Shown piece after piece: positions 35,299-44,058 of a DNA stretch of 64,000 bases. A program made the position numbers and the translations under genes. The notes beneath the pieces were generated by a model. The model saw nothing but the letters and a program-made list of their open reading frames with translations, searched no databases and was not told the origin of the DNA. This DNA comes from Sulfitobacter alexandrii (GTDB lineage: Bacteria > Pseudomonadota > Alphaproteobacteria > Rhodobacterales > Rhodobacteraceae). The number at the start of each line of letters is the position of its first letter. Positions within the stretch are counted from its first letter, which is position 1. The DNA is taken from the NCBI RefSeq assembly GCF_001886735.1, contig NZ_CP018076.1, forward strand, positions 2,728,001 to 2,792,000, written 5' to 3'.

Positions 35299-36420
35299 AT
35301 GGACGTGATGCCGAAATGGGCCGAGGTGGTCCTTGTCCCCCTGATCTCGCTTTTTCTGGCCGCTGTCATCTCGGCGCTGGTGATCCTCGCGATCGGGGAA
35401 GACCCGGTGGCCGCGACCAAGCTGATGGTCGAAGGCGCTGTGGGATCGGTGCGCGGCTGGGGGTACACGCTCTACTACGCGACGAACTTCATCTTTACCG
35501 GGCTCGCCGTGGCCGTCGCCTTTCACGCCCGGCTCTTCAACATCGGCGGCGAGGGACAGGCGATGCTGGGCGGGCTGGGTGTTGCGCTGGCGCTCCTGTT
35601 CATCCCCTGGCCGCACTGGACCCTGGGGCTGGTGGCCGCATCGCTGGGTGCCGCGATCTTCGGCGCCGCATGGGCGTTCATCCCCGCGTATCTGCAGGCC
35701 AAACGCGGCAGCCATATCGTGATCACCACGATCATGTTCAACTTCATCGCCTCCGCCCTGCTGATCTACTTGCTGAACGAATTCCTCAAGCCCGTGGGCC
35801 AGGCGGACCCGTCGAGCGCGCGGTTCGCCCCGCACCTCGACCTGCCGACCCTGAACTCCGTGCTGGGCAGCATGGGCTTCCGCGCGTCGAAGGACGACAG
35901 CGTCAACGTCACCTTCCTGATCGCGCTGGCCAGCGCCTTTGCCGTCTGGGTGCTGATGTGGCGCACCCGGCTGGGCTACGAGATCCGGGCCTTCGGCCAT
36001 TCGGAATCGGCCGCGAAATATGCCGGGATCAACCCGGTCCGCATCACCGTCATCACCATGCTGATCTCGGGCGGTCTGGCCGGCCTGATGGGGGTCAACA
36101 CCGTGATGGGAGAGGCGGAGAAACTTCTGCTGAACTCGACCGAGGGCGCGGGATTCATCGGCATCGCCGTGGCGCTCATGGGGCGCAGCCATCCGCTGGG
36201 CGTGGTCATCGCCGCGATCCTGTTCGGCTTTCTGTACCAGGGCGGCGCCGAGCTGGCGCTCTGGACGACGATCCCGCGGGAACTGATCGTGGTGATCCAG
36301 GCGCTGGTGATCCTGTTCACCGGGGCGCTGGACAACATGGTGCGGATGCCGCTGGAACGGCTGTTCCTGGCGCGCCGCCTGCGCCGCGCGCCCGGCCCCG
36401 ATCGCAAACCGGCGGAGTGA
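35299..36420 (+). CDS. Nucleoside ABC transporter permease 1
   Basis: A 373-residue membrane protein with about nine to ten hydrophobic segments and the BPD_transp_2 pattern 'FHARLFNIGGEGQAMLGGLG' and 'MLISGGLAGLMGVNTVMG'. The N-terminus starts directly after the ATPase stop. It pairs with the next permease to form the channel. The C-terminal tail is Arg-rich and cytoplasmic. Confidence 0.92.
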   Translation: MDVMPKWAEVVLVPLISLFLAAVISALVILAIGEDPVAATKLMVEGAVGSVRGWGYTLYYATNFIFTGLAVAVAFHARLFNIGGEGQAMLGGLGVALALLFIPWPHWTLGLVAASLGAAIFGAAWAFIPAYLQAKRGSHIVITTIMFNFIASALLIYLLNEFLKPVGQADPSSARFAPHLDLPTLNSVLGSMGFRASKDDSVNVTFLIALASAFAVWVLMWRTRLGYEIRAFGHSESAAKYAGINPVRITVITMLISGGLAGLMGVNTVMGEAEKLLLNSTEGAGFIGIAVALMGRSHPLGVVIAAILFGFLYQGGAELALWTTIPRELIVVIQALVILFTGALDNMVRMPLERLFLARRLRRAPGPDRKPAE

Positions 36421-36428
36421 GCGGACCC

Positions 36429-37397
36429 ATGGATTACATCACCCTCATCCAGCTGCTCGATTCCACCGTGCGTTTCGCCACGCCACTGCTGCTGGCCTGC
36501 CTTGCCGGGCTGTTTTCGGAACGCGCCGGGATTTTCGACATCGGGCTGGAAGGCAAGATGCTGGCCGCCGCCTTCTTCACTGCCGCCGTCGCCTTCCTGA
36601 CCGGATCGGCATGGGTGGGTCTGCTGGGAGGCATCGCGGCATCGCTGGTGCTGGCGGCGATCCACGGCGTCGCCTCGATCACCTTTCGGGGCAACCAGCT
36701 GATCTCGGGCGTGGCGATCAACCTGCTGGCTGCCGGGATGACCGTGCTGGTCGCGCAGGACTGGTTCCGCCAGGGCGGGCGCACACCGGGCCTGACCGGA
36801 GATGCGCGGTTCGAGGGCATCACCCTGCCCGGCGCCGCCGCCGTGGCGGATGTGCCGGTGATCGGCCCGCTTTATGCCGAGCTGATCTCGGGGCATTCGA
36901 TCCTTGTCTACATCGCCTTTCTGGCCGTGCCCCTGACGTGGTGGGTGCTGTTCCGGACCCGCTTCGGCCTGCGCCTGCGGGCCGTTGGCGAAAACCCCGC
37001 CGCCGTGGACACCGCCGGGGTTTCCGTGGTGGGGCTGCGTTATGCCGCGGTGCTGATCGCGGGCGTGCTCTGCGGCCTCGCGGGGGCCTACCTGAGCACC
37101 GCCCTGCAGGCCGGTTTCGTCAAGGACATGTCGGCGGGCCGCGGCTTCATCGCGCTGGCCGCGCTCATCTTTGCCAAGTGGCGCCCGTGGTACGCGCTTT
37201 GGGCGACGCTGCTTTTCGGGCTTTTCGGGGCGCTGGAAACGCGTCCGGACGTGATCGAAGCAGTGATCGGGCTGAAGGTGCCCGGCCCGCTTCTGGGCGG
37301 CCTGCCCTACGTGATGACGGTGATCATCCTCGCCGGATTCGTGGGCAAGGCGATCCCGCCCCGCGCCGGGGGCGCGCCCTACGTCAAGGAACGCTGA
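36429..37397 (+). CDS. Nucleoside ABC transporter permease 2
   Basis: A 322-residue permease with about eight hydrophobic segments and the family motifs 'FSERAGIFDIGLEGKMLAAAF', 'RFGLRLRAVGENPAAVDTAG' and 'LCGLAGAYLSTALQAGFVKDMSAGRGFIALAA'. It follows permease 1 by eight bases and ends the operon; a strong hairpin lies 11 bases past the stop. Confidence 0.93.
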   Translation: MDYITLIQLLDSTVRFATPLLLACLAGLFSERAGIFDIGLEGKMLAAAFFTAAVAFLTGSAWVGLLGGIAASLVLAAIHGVASITFRGNQLISGVAINLLAAGMTVLVAQDWFRQGGRTPGLTGDARFEGITLPGAAAVADVPVIGPLYAELISGHSILVYIAFLAVPLTWWVLFRTRFGLRLRAVGENPAAVDTAGVSVVGLRYAAVLIAGVLCGLAGAYLSTALQAGFVKDMSAGRGFIALAALIFAKWRPWYALWATLLFGLFGALETRPDVIEAVIGLKVPGPLLGGLPYVMTVIILAGFVGKAIPPRAGGAPYVKER

Positions 37398-37408
37398 AAA
37401 CGCCTGTG

Positions 37409-37430
37409 CCCCCGCGTGCAGGCGCGGGGG
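37409..37430 (+). terminator. Hairpin after the nucleoside ABC operon
   Basis: CCCCCGCG (37409-37416) and CGCGGGGG (37423-37430) form an eight-pair stem with a six-base loop. No T tract follows, so it may work with Rho or stabilise the mRNA end. Confidence 0.5.
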
Positions 37431-37450
37431 GCGTTACCCATGGGTAACGC
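37431..37450. promoter_or_regulatory. Perfect 20-base palindrome, possible operator
   Basis: GCGTTACCCATGGGTAACGC is an exact palindrome, directly joined to the preceding terminator hairpin and 236 bases ahead of the TauE gene. Size and symmetry fit a dimeric regulator site, but it could also extend the terminator. The rest of 37451-37685 shows an AT-rich patch (37452-37480) that may hold a promoter and no further gene. Confidence 0.45.
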
Positions 37451-37685
37451 AACGTATTGTTAATCAAAGATAATAATTCGATCTGCGGGCGGGCGTTGCG
37501 CAGCCGGGCGCTGACAGGGGCCTTCGCTGGGTGAACACGGGCGGCCCATCGGGACGCCTCGGCAGGGTGGCGCAGATCGCGGCGGTCGGTGCCCTGCCGC
37601 ACATATGGCCAGTTCATCGCAATTCATCGGTCCTCATTGCTGCACAGCAGCGGGCGCAGTTGATTTCGCGCCGGGACCTGCGCTA

Positions 37686-38609
37686 ATGGAGCCCATGCAA
37701 ATCTACCTGCCCATCGCCGAAGTCTCGGTCAACGCCTTCCTCGTGCTCGGGCTTGGCGGGCTGGTCGGGATTCTGTCGGGCATGTTCGGCGTGGGCGGCG
37801 GCTTTCTTCTGACGCCGCTCCTTTTCTTCATCGGCATTCCGCCCGCCGTCGCGGTCGCCACGGGCGCGACGCAGATCGTCGCCTCGTCCTTTTCGGGGGT
37901 GCTGGCGCATTTCAGGCGACGGACGGTCGATCTGCGCATGGGCACGGTGCTGCTGATCGGGGGCCTTGTCGGCGCGGCCTTCGGTATCCTTCTGTTCAAT
38001 TACCTCAGATCGCTGGGCCAGGTGGACCTGCTCGTCCGGCTGTTCTACGTCGTCTTTCTGGGCATCATTGGGGCGCTGATGTTCGTGGAATCGCTGCGCG
38101 CCATCCGCAGCGTCAAATCCGGCAAGCCGCCGGCGCGAAAGAAGCACAGCCGCGTGCACGGTCTGCCGTTCAAGATGCGCTTTCGCGTCTCGGGCCTTTA
38201 TATCTCGGTCATTCCGCCCCTGATGGTGGGTGTGCTGGTCGGTGTCCTCGCCGCGATCATGGGGGTCGGCGGCGGCTTCATCATGGTGCCCGCGATGATC
38301 TACCTTCTGGGGATGCCGACCAAGGTGGTGATCGGCACCTCGCTGTTCCAGATCATCTTCGTCACCGCCTTTACCACCATGCTGCACGCCACCACGAACT
38401 ATACCGTGGACGTGGTTCTGGCCGTGCTGCTGCTGATCGGCGGCGTGCTGGGTGCGCAGCTGGGCACCCGGATCGGGGTCAAGATGAAGGCCGAGCAGTT
38501 GCGCATCCTGCTGGCGCTGCTGGTGCTGGGCGTGTGCGGCAAACTGGGGCTCGACCTCTTGCTGGAGCCTGCCGAGCTTTATTCCATCGGACCGGTGGGG
38601 GCGGTATGA
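37686..38609 (+). CDS. TauE/SafE family anion permease
   Basis: A 307-residue membrane protein with about eight segments in two repeats, each starting with the family glycine motif: 'LVGILSGMFGVGGGFLLTPLL' and 'GVLAAIMGVGGGFIMVPAM'. The family exports sulfite, sulfoacetate or related organosulfur anions. The ATG at 37686 or the one at 37695 could be used; the latter starts the usual 'MQIYLPIAE'. It overlaps the TIGR02186 gene as ATGA, a frequent partnership. Confidence 0.85.
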   Translation: MEPMQIYLPIAEVSVNAFLVLGLGGLVGILSGMFGVGGGFLLTPLLFFIGIPPAVAVATGATQIVASSFSGVLAHFRRRTVDLRMGTVLLIGGLVGAAFGILLFNYLRSLGQVDLLVRLFYVVFLGIIGALMFVESLRAIRSVKSGKPPARKKHSRVHGLPFKMRFRVSGLYISVIPPLMVGVLVGVLAAIMGVGGGFIMVPAMIYLLGMPTKVVIGTSLFQIIFVTAFTTMLHATTNYTVDVVLAVLLLIGGVLGAQLGTRIGVKMKAEQLRILLALLVLGVCGKLGLDLLLEPAELYSIGPVGAV

Positions 38610-39373
38610 CGCGCCTGTTCCATGCCCTCGCCGCCCTGATCCTGCTGGCCGCGCACCCCGCGCGGGCGGAGGAGATCGTGCTGGGCCTCAGCCAGGCCGA
38701 AGTGTCCATCTCCACCAATTTCGACGGCTCCGAAATTCTGGTCTATGGCGCGGTGAAGCGGGACGCCCCCCCGCCCGAAGGCGGCAAGCTGGGCGTGATC
38801 GTCACCGTATCGGGGCCGTCCAAACCGGTTCTGGTGCGGCGCAAGGAGCGGCGTTTCGGCATCTGGATCAACACCGACGCGGTCGAGGTGGATCGTGCGC
38901 CCAGCTACTACGCCGTCGTGACCTCGGCCCCGCTGAACGAAGTGCTGACACGGGTGGAGGACCTGCGGCACAAGATCTCCATCCCCCGGGCGATCCGGTC
39001 CGTGGGGGCCCCGATGAACATCGCCAATGCCGCCCTGTTCACCGAGGCGCTGATCCGCATCCGCACCCGGACGGACCAGTACCAGGTCATCGAGGAAGGC
39101 GTAAAACTGGACGAGGACACGCTGTTCCGCGCGGCGGTGCGCCTGCCTGCCGCCCTCACCGAGGGCGACTATGCCACGCGCATCTTCCTGACACGCGGCG
39201 GAGAGGTCGTGGCAAAGTACGACACCGTCATCGACGTGCGCAAGGTCGGGCTGGAGCGCTGGCTGTTCAACCTGTCGCGCGAGAACGCCTTTCTCTACGG
39301 TGTGATGTCGCTGATCATCGCCATCGGCGCGGGCTGGGGCGCCTCGGCCATCTTCACCGCGCTGCGCCGCTAG
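38606..39373 (+). CDS. TIGR02186 family protein
   Basis: The 255-residue protein has a signal peptide ('MTRLFHALAALILLAAHPARAEE'), a periplasmic beta-rich domain ('LSQAEVSISTNFDGSEILVYGAVKR') and a C-terminal membrane helix ('LIIAIGAGWGASAIFTAL'). It matches TIGR02186, found beside TauE/SafE permeases in alphaproteobacteria. It probably assists that transporter, but the role is not established. Its end overlaps the convergent SDR gene by four bases. Confidence 0.85.
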   Translation: MTRLFHALAALILLAAHPARAEEIVLGLSQAEVSISTNFDGSEILVYGAVKRDAPPPEGGKLGVIVTVSGPSKPVLVRRKERRFGIWINTDAVEVDRAPSYYAVVTSAPLNEVLTRVEDLRHKISIPRAIRSVGAPMNIANAALFTEALIRIRTRTDQYQVIEEGVKLDEDTLFRAAVRLPAALTEGDYATRIFLTRGGEVVAKYDTVIDVRKVGLERWLFNLSRENAFLYGVMSLIIAIGAGWGASAIFTALRR

Positions 39374-40065
39374 CCCCGCCCGATAAAGGGCATCCGGGTC
39401 GCCATCACCGTCATGAACTGCACGTTGGCGTCCAGCGGCAGCCCTGCCATGTGCAGCACGGAGGCGGCCGCATGGGCGACATCCATCGTCTCCATCTGCG
39501 GCTCGCCCTTGCGGAGCATGGCGATCATGTCCGTTTCGGCGTTGCCGATGTCGATCTGGCCGCAGGCGATATTGTAGGGCCGCCCGTCCAGCGACAGGGA
39601 TCGGGTCAGGCCGGTGATGGCGTGTTTCGTGGTCGTGTAGCTGACCGAGCCGGGGCGCGGCACATGCGCGGCGAGCGACCCGTTGTTGATGATCCGTCCG
39701 CCGCCCTGCGCGCGCATCGCGCCGAAGGCGAGCCGGGCGGCGATGAACATGCCATGCAGGTTCACTCCCACCACCTGCTGCCAGTCCTCCAGCGGGATCT
39801 CGTCGATCGAGCCGGCCTGTCCGAAGATGCCTGCGTTGTTGAACAGGACGTCCAGCGGCCCGAACGCGTCGAAGGCGCGGGCCATGGCGGCGGGATCGGT
39901 CACGTCGGCCGGCAGGGGAACGGCGTTCGGATGGCGCGCGGCGATCTCCGCCAGCGCGTCGGCGCGCCGCGCGATCAGGCCCACCCGCCAGCCGTTTTCC
40001 GCGAACAGTTCGGCCGTGGCACGGCCGATGCCCGAACTGGCGCCGGTCACGATGATGCGCTTCAT
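39370..40065 (-). CDS. Short-chain dehydrogenase/reductase
   Basis: A 231-residue SDR with NAD(P) loop 'TGASSGIG' (7-14), 'NNAG' and an active-site region with Ser, 'SVSYTTTKHA' giving Tyr-x3-Lys. Arg after the first strand ('LIARR') suggests NADPH. The substrate is unknown. The start at 40065 overlaps the helicase stop as ATGA, so it is translated from the helicase transcript. Confidence 0.88.
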   Translation of the reverse strand: MKRIIVTGASSGIGRATAELFAENGWRVGLIARRADALAEIAARHPNAVPLPADVTDPAAMARAFDAFGPLDVLFNNAGIFGQAGSIDEIPLEDWQQVVGVNLHGMFIAARLAFGAMRAQGGGRIINNGSLAAHVPRPGSVSYTTTKHAITGLTRSLSLDGRPYNIACGQIDIGNAETDMIAMLRKGEPQMETMDVAHAAASVLHMAGLPLDANVQFMTVMATRMPFIGRG

Positions 40066-41603
40066 GCGGGATCCTCCGTCGTCGCCGCAAGCGAGAGCGG
40101 CGCGACGGGCTGGCTGCGCAGATCGTCCACGACCAGCGGCCCGCCCGGCTTGGACAGGCGGTTGCGGACCACCCAGATCAGGCGTTCCTGCGCGCGGGTG
40201 ATCGCCACGTAGGCCAGCCGTTTCCACAGCGGTTGTCCCGCCTCCATCCGGCCCATGCGCGCGGCGGCGTAGAGGTCGGGCGCAAAGACCTGCACCGTTT
40301 CCCACTGCGACCCCTGCGCCTTGTGGATCGTCACCGCCGCCCCGTGCAGAAAGGTCGCCCCCATGCGCGCGGCAAAGGGGATGAACGGTTCCTCCTCGTC
40401 CGGTTTCTCGATCTTGACGATGCTGGCGGCACTCACCTGCGGATCCTCGGCGCCCATCACGTGCAAACGGCTGAAACCGGGCTTGCGGCCTTCGCCGAGG
40501 TAGATCACCTGCGCCCCCTTGATCAGGCCCCGCGCCTCGAGATCAAGTCGTTTCTTGCGGTGCTTCAGGGGCAGCTCCAGCCCGTCGCAGATCAGCGGCT
40601 CCCCCTCGAGCAGCGCGTCGTCGGGGGCGCCGTGCACCTGCCGGAAGGCATTGATGAGGCGGATGCGCGTGGCGTTGCGCCAGACCAGCACGGGGCTGCG
40701 CGCCATCAGGTCCACCTCCACCCGCTGGCCCCAGACGACACGGTCGTCGCGGCGGGCGGTTTCCTCCACCAGCCGCTCGAACTGTTCGAAGCCCATGTCG
40801 GGGTCGGCCAGCGCATGGGCGAGGTCGAGGATCGGGTTGTCCGCGTCCTGCCGGAAGATGCGGTTCAGGTTCATCACCCGCTTCTCGGGCAGCCGTTCGA
40901 AGACCATGGTGCCGGACTGGTTCACCGGGGCAAGCTGCGCCGGATCGCCGAAGAGCAGAAGCGTCGGGAAAATCTCCTTGAGATCCTCGAACTGCTTGTC
41001 GTCCAGCATCGAGGCCTCGTCGACGAAACCGATGTCCAGCGGCTCTTCCCGCCGTTTCCACCCGGTGATGAAATCCGATCCCCGCAAACCGGCGGCCGCG
41101 AGCGCACCCGGGATCGACTTGTTGTTCGCGTAGAACGCCGCCGCGCGGTCCAGCGCCAGTTCGGTCAGCCCTTCCACGTCCACGGGCCGGTCGCCGTTGC
41201 CCGCCAGCCATTCCGCGATCCGCTCGTACTCGGGGTCGTAGACCGGGGTGTAGAGGATCCGGTGGATCGTCGTTGCGGGCACCCCGCGCAGGCGCAGCAC
41301 GCTTGCGGCCTTGTTGGTGGGCGCGAGGATTGCCAGCGTGCGCTTGTCGCGGCGCTTGCGGCTTTCGTAGTCGCCCGACACGACCTCGACTCCGGCAGCC
41401 TCGAGCGCCTTGTAGAGCTCGGCGAGCAGAAGCGTCTTTCCCGATCCCGCCTTGCCGGTGACCGCCATCACGCGGTCGGCCCCGCCCGGCGGGGGCATCA
41501 GCAGGCTGTCGGCCAGATCGATCCCTGCCCCACGCAGCATCTCGGCCACGCCGTCGTAGGCGGTGGCCTGATCGTCAGAGTAGATAAGGGCGGTCTGGGT
41601 CAT
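40062..41603 (-). CDS. RecD-like ATP-dependent DNA helicase
   Basis: The 513-residue protein has SF1 helicase motifs: Walker A G50-KAGSGKT-57, motif Ia 'ILAPTNKAASVL', motif II 'GFVDEASMLDD', motif III 'LLLFGDPAQLAPV', motif V/VI 'TIHKAQGSQWETV' and 'RLAYVAITRAQERLIWV'. This is the RecD/Dda style of 5'-3' helicases, without the N-terminal domains of true RecD. It probably works in repair or replication restart. The SDR gene is coupled to it. Confidence 0.87.
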   Translation of the reverse strand: MTQTALIYSDDQATAYDGVAEMLRGAGIDLADSLLMPPPGGADRVMAVTGKAGSGKTLLLAELYKALEAAGVEVVSGDYESRKRRDKRTLAILAPTNKAASVLRLRGVPATTIHRILYTPVYDPEYERIAEWLAGNGDRPVDVEGLTELALDRAAAFYANNKSIPGALAAAGLRGSDFITGWKRREEPLDIGFVDEASMLDDKQFEDLKEIFPTLLLFGDPAQLAPVNQSGTMVFERLPEKRVMNLNRIFRQDADNPILDLAHALADPDMGFEQFERLVEETARRDDRVVWGQRVEVDLMARSPVLVWRNATRIRLINAFRQVHGAPDDALLEGEPLICDGLELPLKHRKKRLDLEARGLIKGAQVIYLGEGRKPGFSRLHVMGAEDPQVSAASIVKIEKPDEEEPFIPFAARMGATFLHGAAVTIHKAQGSQWETVQVFAPDLYAAARMGRMEAGQPLWKRLAYVAITRAQERLIWVVRNRLSKPGGPLVVDDLRSQPVAPLSLAATTEDPA

Positions 41604-41697
41604 GGCCCGACATTAGGCGAGCGGGCCGGCGGGGGCCAGCCGGATCAGCCGGTTTGGAGTGAATCCCGCGCATGGCCGTGGGCGAATGCCCGGCGCC

Positions 41698-42417
41698 CTA
41701 GACCACGATCAGGCCCCGGCTGAGGGCGCGCGCCACGGCGTGCGTGGTGTTCAGCGCCCCCAGCTTGAACCGCGCGCTTTCGATGTAGACCCGCAGCGTG
41801 TGCTCCGAAATCTGCAGCTGCGCCGCGACCCGCGCGCGGCTGTGGCCCGCCGCCAGCAGCGTCATCGCATCAAGCTCCCGCGGCGACAGGGGCTGGATCG
41901 TTTCGGACAGGCGGGTGGGTTGCAGTTCGATCGCCTTGTCGTTCAGGAAGTACGCCATGAGGATCAGGGCGCGCCGATGATCGTCAATGAAGGCGGCCCA
42001 CTCCTTGTCCGGGGAAGTATGGTTGACCGTGAACAGCGCGAACTGCCCGTTCGGTCCGCGCAGCGGGATCGACAGACCCTGGTTGCCGATGCCGTATTCG
42101 ATCGCCTCGGCCATGAAGGCGCGGGAGGCCTTCGACGACCAGTCGAGCCGCTTCCAGTCGACCGGGTGGAAACGGTTGTAGCAGCCGATCACCACGGGAT
42201 CGATGCGCAGGTAATTCTGTTCGAGGTATCGTTCCTGCCAGGCCCGGGAATAGGTGCCGCAGGCGTATTGCTCTCCGGTGGAATCCACCCAGTGATAGAT
42301 CACGTGGTCGATGCCCATGAGATCGCGCAGCGCCTCTGTCGCGCTTTGCAGCCCGTCAAGGGTGTCAGCGCACTCCAGTGCCTCCAGAATGGAATCCATC
42401 TGTCTCGTCTTGACCAT
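41698..42417 (-). CDS. LuxR-type quorum-sensing regulator (orphan)
   Basis: A 239-residue regulator with an autoinducer-binding domain and a C-terminal HTH ('LSPRELDAMTLLAAGHSRARVAAQLQISEHTLRVYIESARFKLG'). Residues W60, Y64, D73, P74 and W88 line up with the acyl-homoserine-lactone pocket of TraR (W57, Y61, D70, P71, W85) at a constant offset of three. No luxI gene is in the window, so it is a LuxR solo here. The start at 42417 lies inside the small gene upstream, which it overlaps by 53 bases. Confidence 0.85.
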   Translation of the reverse strand: MVKTRQMDSILEALECADTLDGLQSATEALRDLMGIDHVIYHWVDSTGEQYACGTYSRAWQERYLEQNYLRIDPVVIGCYNRFHPVDWKRLDWSSKASRAFMAEAIEYGIGNQGLSIPLRGPNGQFALFTVNHTSPDKEWAAFIDDHRRALILMAYFLNDKAIELQPTRLSETIQPLSPRELDAMTLLAAGHSRARVAAQLQISEHTLRVYIESARFKLGALNTTHAVARALSRGLIVV

Positions 42418-42571
42418 GCAGCCTTTCCTGCGCCCTCTCCTCCAGAGCGGAAATCTCGGCCAGGGCGAGGATCGCGGCATCGTCCAGCTGTTCCGCAAGG
42501 GCGGTCAGGTTGGAGGATGCTGCATACGCCTTGAGGTCGGCCAGAACGTCCAGAATCCAGTCACTTCGCAT
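42365..42571 (-). CDS. Small protein overlapping the luxR start
   Basis: A 68-residue acidic, helical protein ('MRSDWILDVLADLKAYAASS…LAEQLDDAAILALAEI') read in another frame from luxR, with the last 53 bases overlapping it. I recall similar short proteins beside LuxR genes in the Roseobacter group. The two are probably translated from one message that starts near the CtrA boxes. It may modulate the regulator; no domain is known. Confidence 0.65.
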   Translation of the reverse strand: MRSDWILDVLADLKAYAASSNLTALAEQLDDAAILALAEISALEERAQERLHGQDETDGFHSGGTGVR

Positions 42572-42593
42572 GCACAGACTCGCTTTCGAATGG

Positions 42594-42619
42594 TTAACAC
42601 ATCATTAACTCAACCTTAA
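42594..42619 (-). promoter_or_regulatory. Double CtrA box upstream of the luxR unit
   Basis: TTAA occurs three times with exactly seven bases between copies (42594-42597, 42605-42608, 42616-42619), giving two overlapping TTAA-N7-TTAA sites, the full CtrA consensus. They lie 23-48 bases ahead of the small gene start. CtrA is the master response regulator of cell cycle and motility in alphaproteobacteria and acts in roseobacter quorum sensing. Binding is inferred from the match. Confidence 0.75.
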
Positions 42620-42727
42620 CATGAGTGAAAAATTGCTGTGTATTCGCGTCTTTCTTCTCCCCCGAAATGGTGGGTGGCCGCGACGCCAAGTGCCTGTACG
42701 GCAACGATGTTACCTGCACACAGCAAA

Positions 42728-42759
42728 ACGCCCGCGAAATCGAAACGATTCGCGGGCGT
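42728..42759 (-). terminator. ccrA terminator
   Basis: ACGCCCGCGAA and TTCGCGGGCGT form a perfect 11-pair stem with a ten-base loop, 18 bases after the ccrA stop. On the minus strand it is followed by TTTT. This is a strong intrinsic terminator. Confidence 0.85.
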
Positions 42760-42777
42760 CGTGGTCGGGGCTTAGGA

Positions 42778-44058
42778 TCAGCCGCGCGCTTCCAGCGCGT
42801 CTTCCAAGGTACGCAGGCCGGTGGTCGGCGCCTGCACCAGCACCGACATGTTGCCGGGCTTGTGCTCGTTGCGCATCATCTTCATGTGCGCCTCGGGCAG
42901 GTCCGCCCATGTGAATACCTCGGACATGCAGGGGTCGAGACGCCGCTCGAGCATCAGCTTGTTCGCCGCCGCCGCCTGCTGGAGGTGGGCAAAGTGGCTG
43001 CCCTGCAGACGCTTCTGGTGCATCCACATATAGCGCACATCGAAGGTCAGGTTGAACCCGCTGGTGCCCGCGCAGATGACGACCATGCCGCCCTTCTTGA
43101 CTACGAAGGTGGAGACCGGGAAGGTCGCCTCGCCGGGGTGTTCAAAGACCATGTCCACGTTGTTGCCCTTGCCGGTGATTTCCCAGATGGCCGCGCCGAA
43201 CTTGCGCGCTTCCTTGAACCACGTGGCGTATTCGGGCGTGTTCACGGTGGGCAACTGGCCCCAGCAATTGAAATCCTTGCGGTTGATGACGCCCTTGGCG
43301 CCGAGGTCCATGACGAACTGGCGCTTGGATTCGTCCGAGATCACCCCGATGGCGTTGGCGCCCGCGGTATTGATCAGCTGGATCGCGTAGGAGCCGAGAC
43401 CGCCCGACGCGCCCCAGACAAGCACGTTCTGGCCCGGTTTCAGATCATGCGGTTCATGGCCGAACAGCATCCGGTAGGCGGTGGCGAGCGTCAGCGTATA
43501 GCAGGCCGCCTCTTCCCACGTGAGATGCTTGGGTCGCGGCATGAGCTGCTGCGCCTGCACGTTGGTGAACTGGGCGAAGGAGCCGTCGGGAGTCTCGTAG
43601 CCCCAGATACGCTGGCTGGGCGAATACATCGGATCGCCGCCGTTGCAGAATTCGTCGTCGCCGTCGTCCTGGTTGCAGTGGATCACCACCTCGTCGCCGA
43701 CCTTCCAGCGCTTTACCTTGTCGCCCACGGCCCAGACGATGCCCGAGGCGTCGGAGCCGGCGATGTGGTAGGGCTGCTTGTGGCCGTCGAAGGGGCTGAT
43801 CGGGACGCCGCGCGCGGCCCAGACCCCGTTGTAGTTGATGCCCGCCGCCATCACGAGGACCAGCACCTCGTTGCTGTCGAGGGTCGGCACGTCGACGACC
43901 TCCTGCACCATCGCGGTGTCGGGGTCACCGTGGCGTTCGCGGCGAATGGCCCAGGCATACATCTGCTTGGGGACGTAACCCATCGGGGGCATCTCCCCCA
44001 TCTCGTAGAGGTCCTTCTCGGGTGCGTCGTATTGCGCGATTGTCGTGTCGAGTGCCAT
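42778..44058 (-). CDS. ccrA: Crotonyl-CoA carboxylase/reductase
   Basis: The key enzyme of the ethylmalonyl-CoA pathway: it reductively carboxylates crotonyl-CoA to ethylmalonyl-CoA with NADPH and CO2. The 426-residue protein is an MDR enzyme with the Ccr N-terminus ('KDLYEMGEMPPMGYVPKQMYAWAIRRERHG') and NADPH loop 'VLVWGASGGLGSYAIQL'. 'VDMVFEHPGEATFPVSTFVVKKGGMVVICAGTSGFN' is also typical. The ATG at 44058 has a GGAGG-like site upstream (GGAGGCCGCC). It lies two genes from ecm. Confidence 0.95.
   Translation of the reverse strand: MALDTTIAQYDAPEKDLYEMGEMPPMGYVPKQMYAWAIRRERHGDPDTAMVQEVVDVPTLDSNEVLVLVMAAGINYNGVWAARGVPISPFDGHKQPYHIAGSDASGIVWAVGDKVKRWKVGDEVVIHCNQDDGDDEFCNGGDPMYSPSQRIWGYETPDGSFAQFTNVQAQQLMPRPKHLTWEEAACYTLTLATAYRMLFGHEPHDLKPGQNVLVWGASGGLGSYAIQLINTAGANAIGVISDESKRQFVMDLGAKGVINRKDFNCWGQLPTVNTPEYATWFKEARKFGAAIWEITGKGNNVDMVFEHPGEATFPVSTFVVKKGGMVVICAGTSGFNLTFDVRYMWMHQKRLQGSHFAHLQQAAAANKLMLERRLDPCMSEVFTWADLPEAHMKMMRNEHKPGNMSVLVQAPTTGLRTLEDALEARG

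Noticed and set aside
33489..35468. Minus-strand 659-codon frame opposite the ABC ATPase
   Set aside because: Mirror of a well-conserved ATPase gene with no recognisable domain.
37441..37480. TTAA near the TauE promoter considered as a CtrA site
   Set aside because: The second half is TAAT rather than TTAA, so the consensus is not met.
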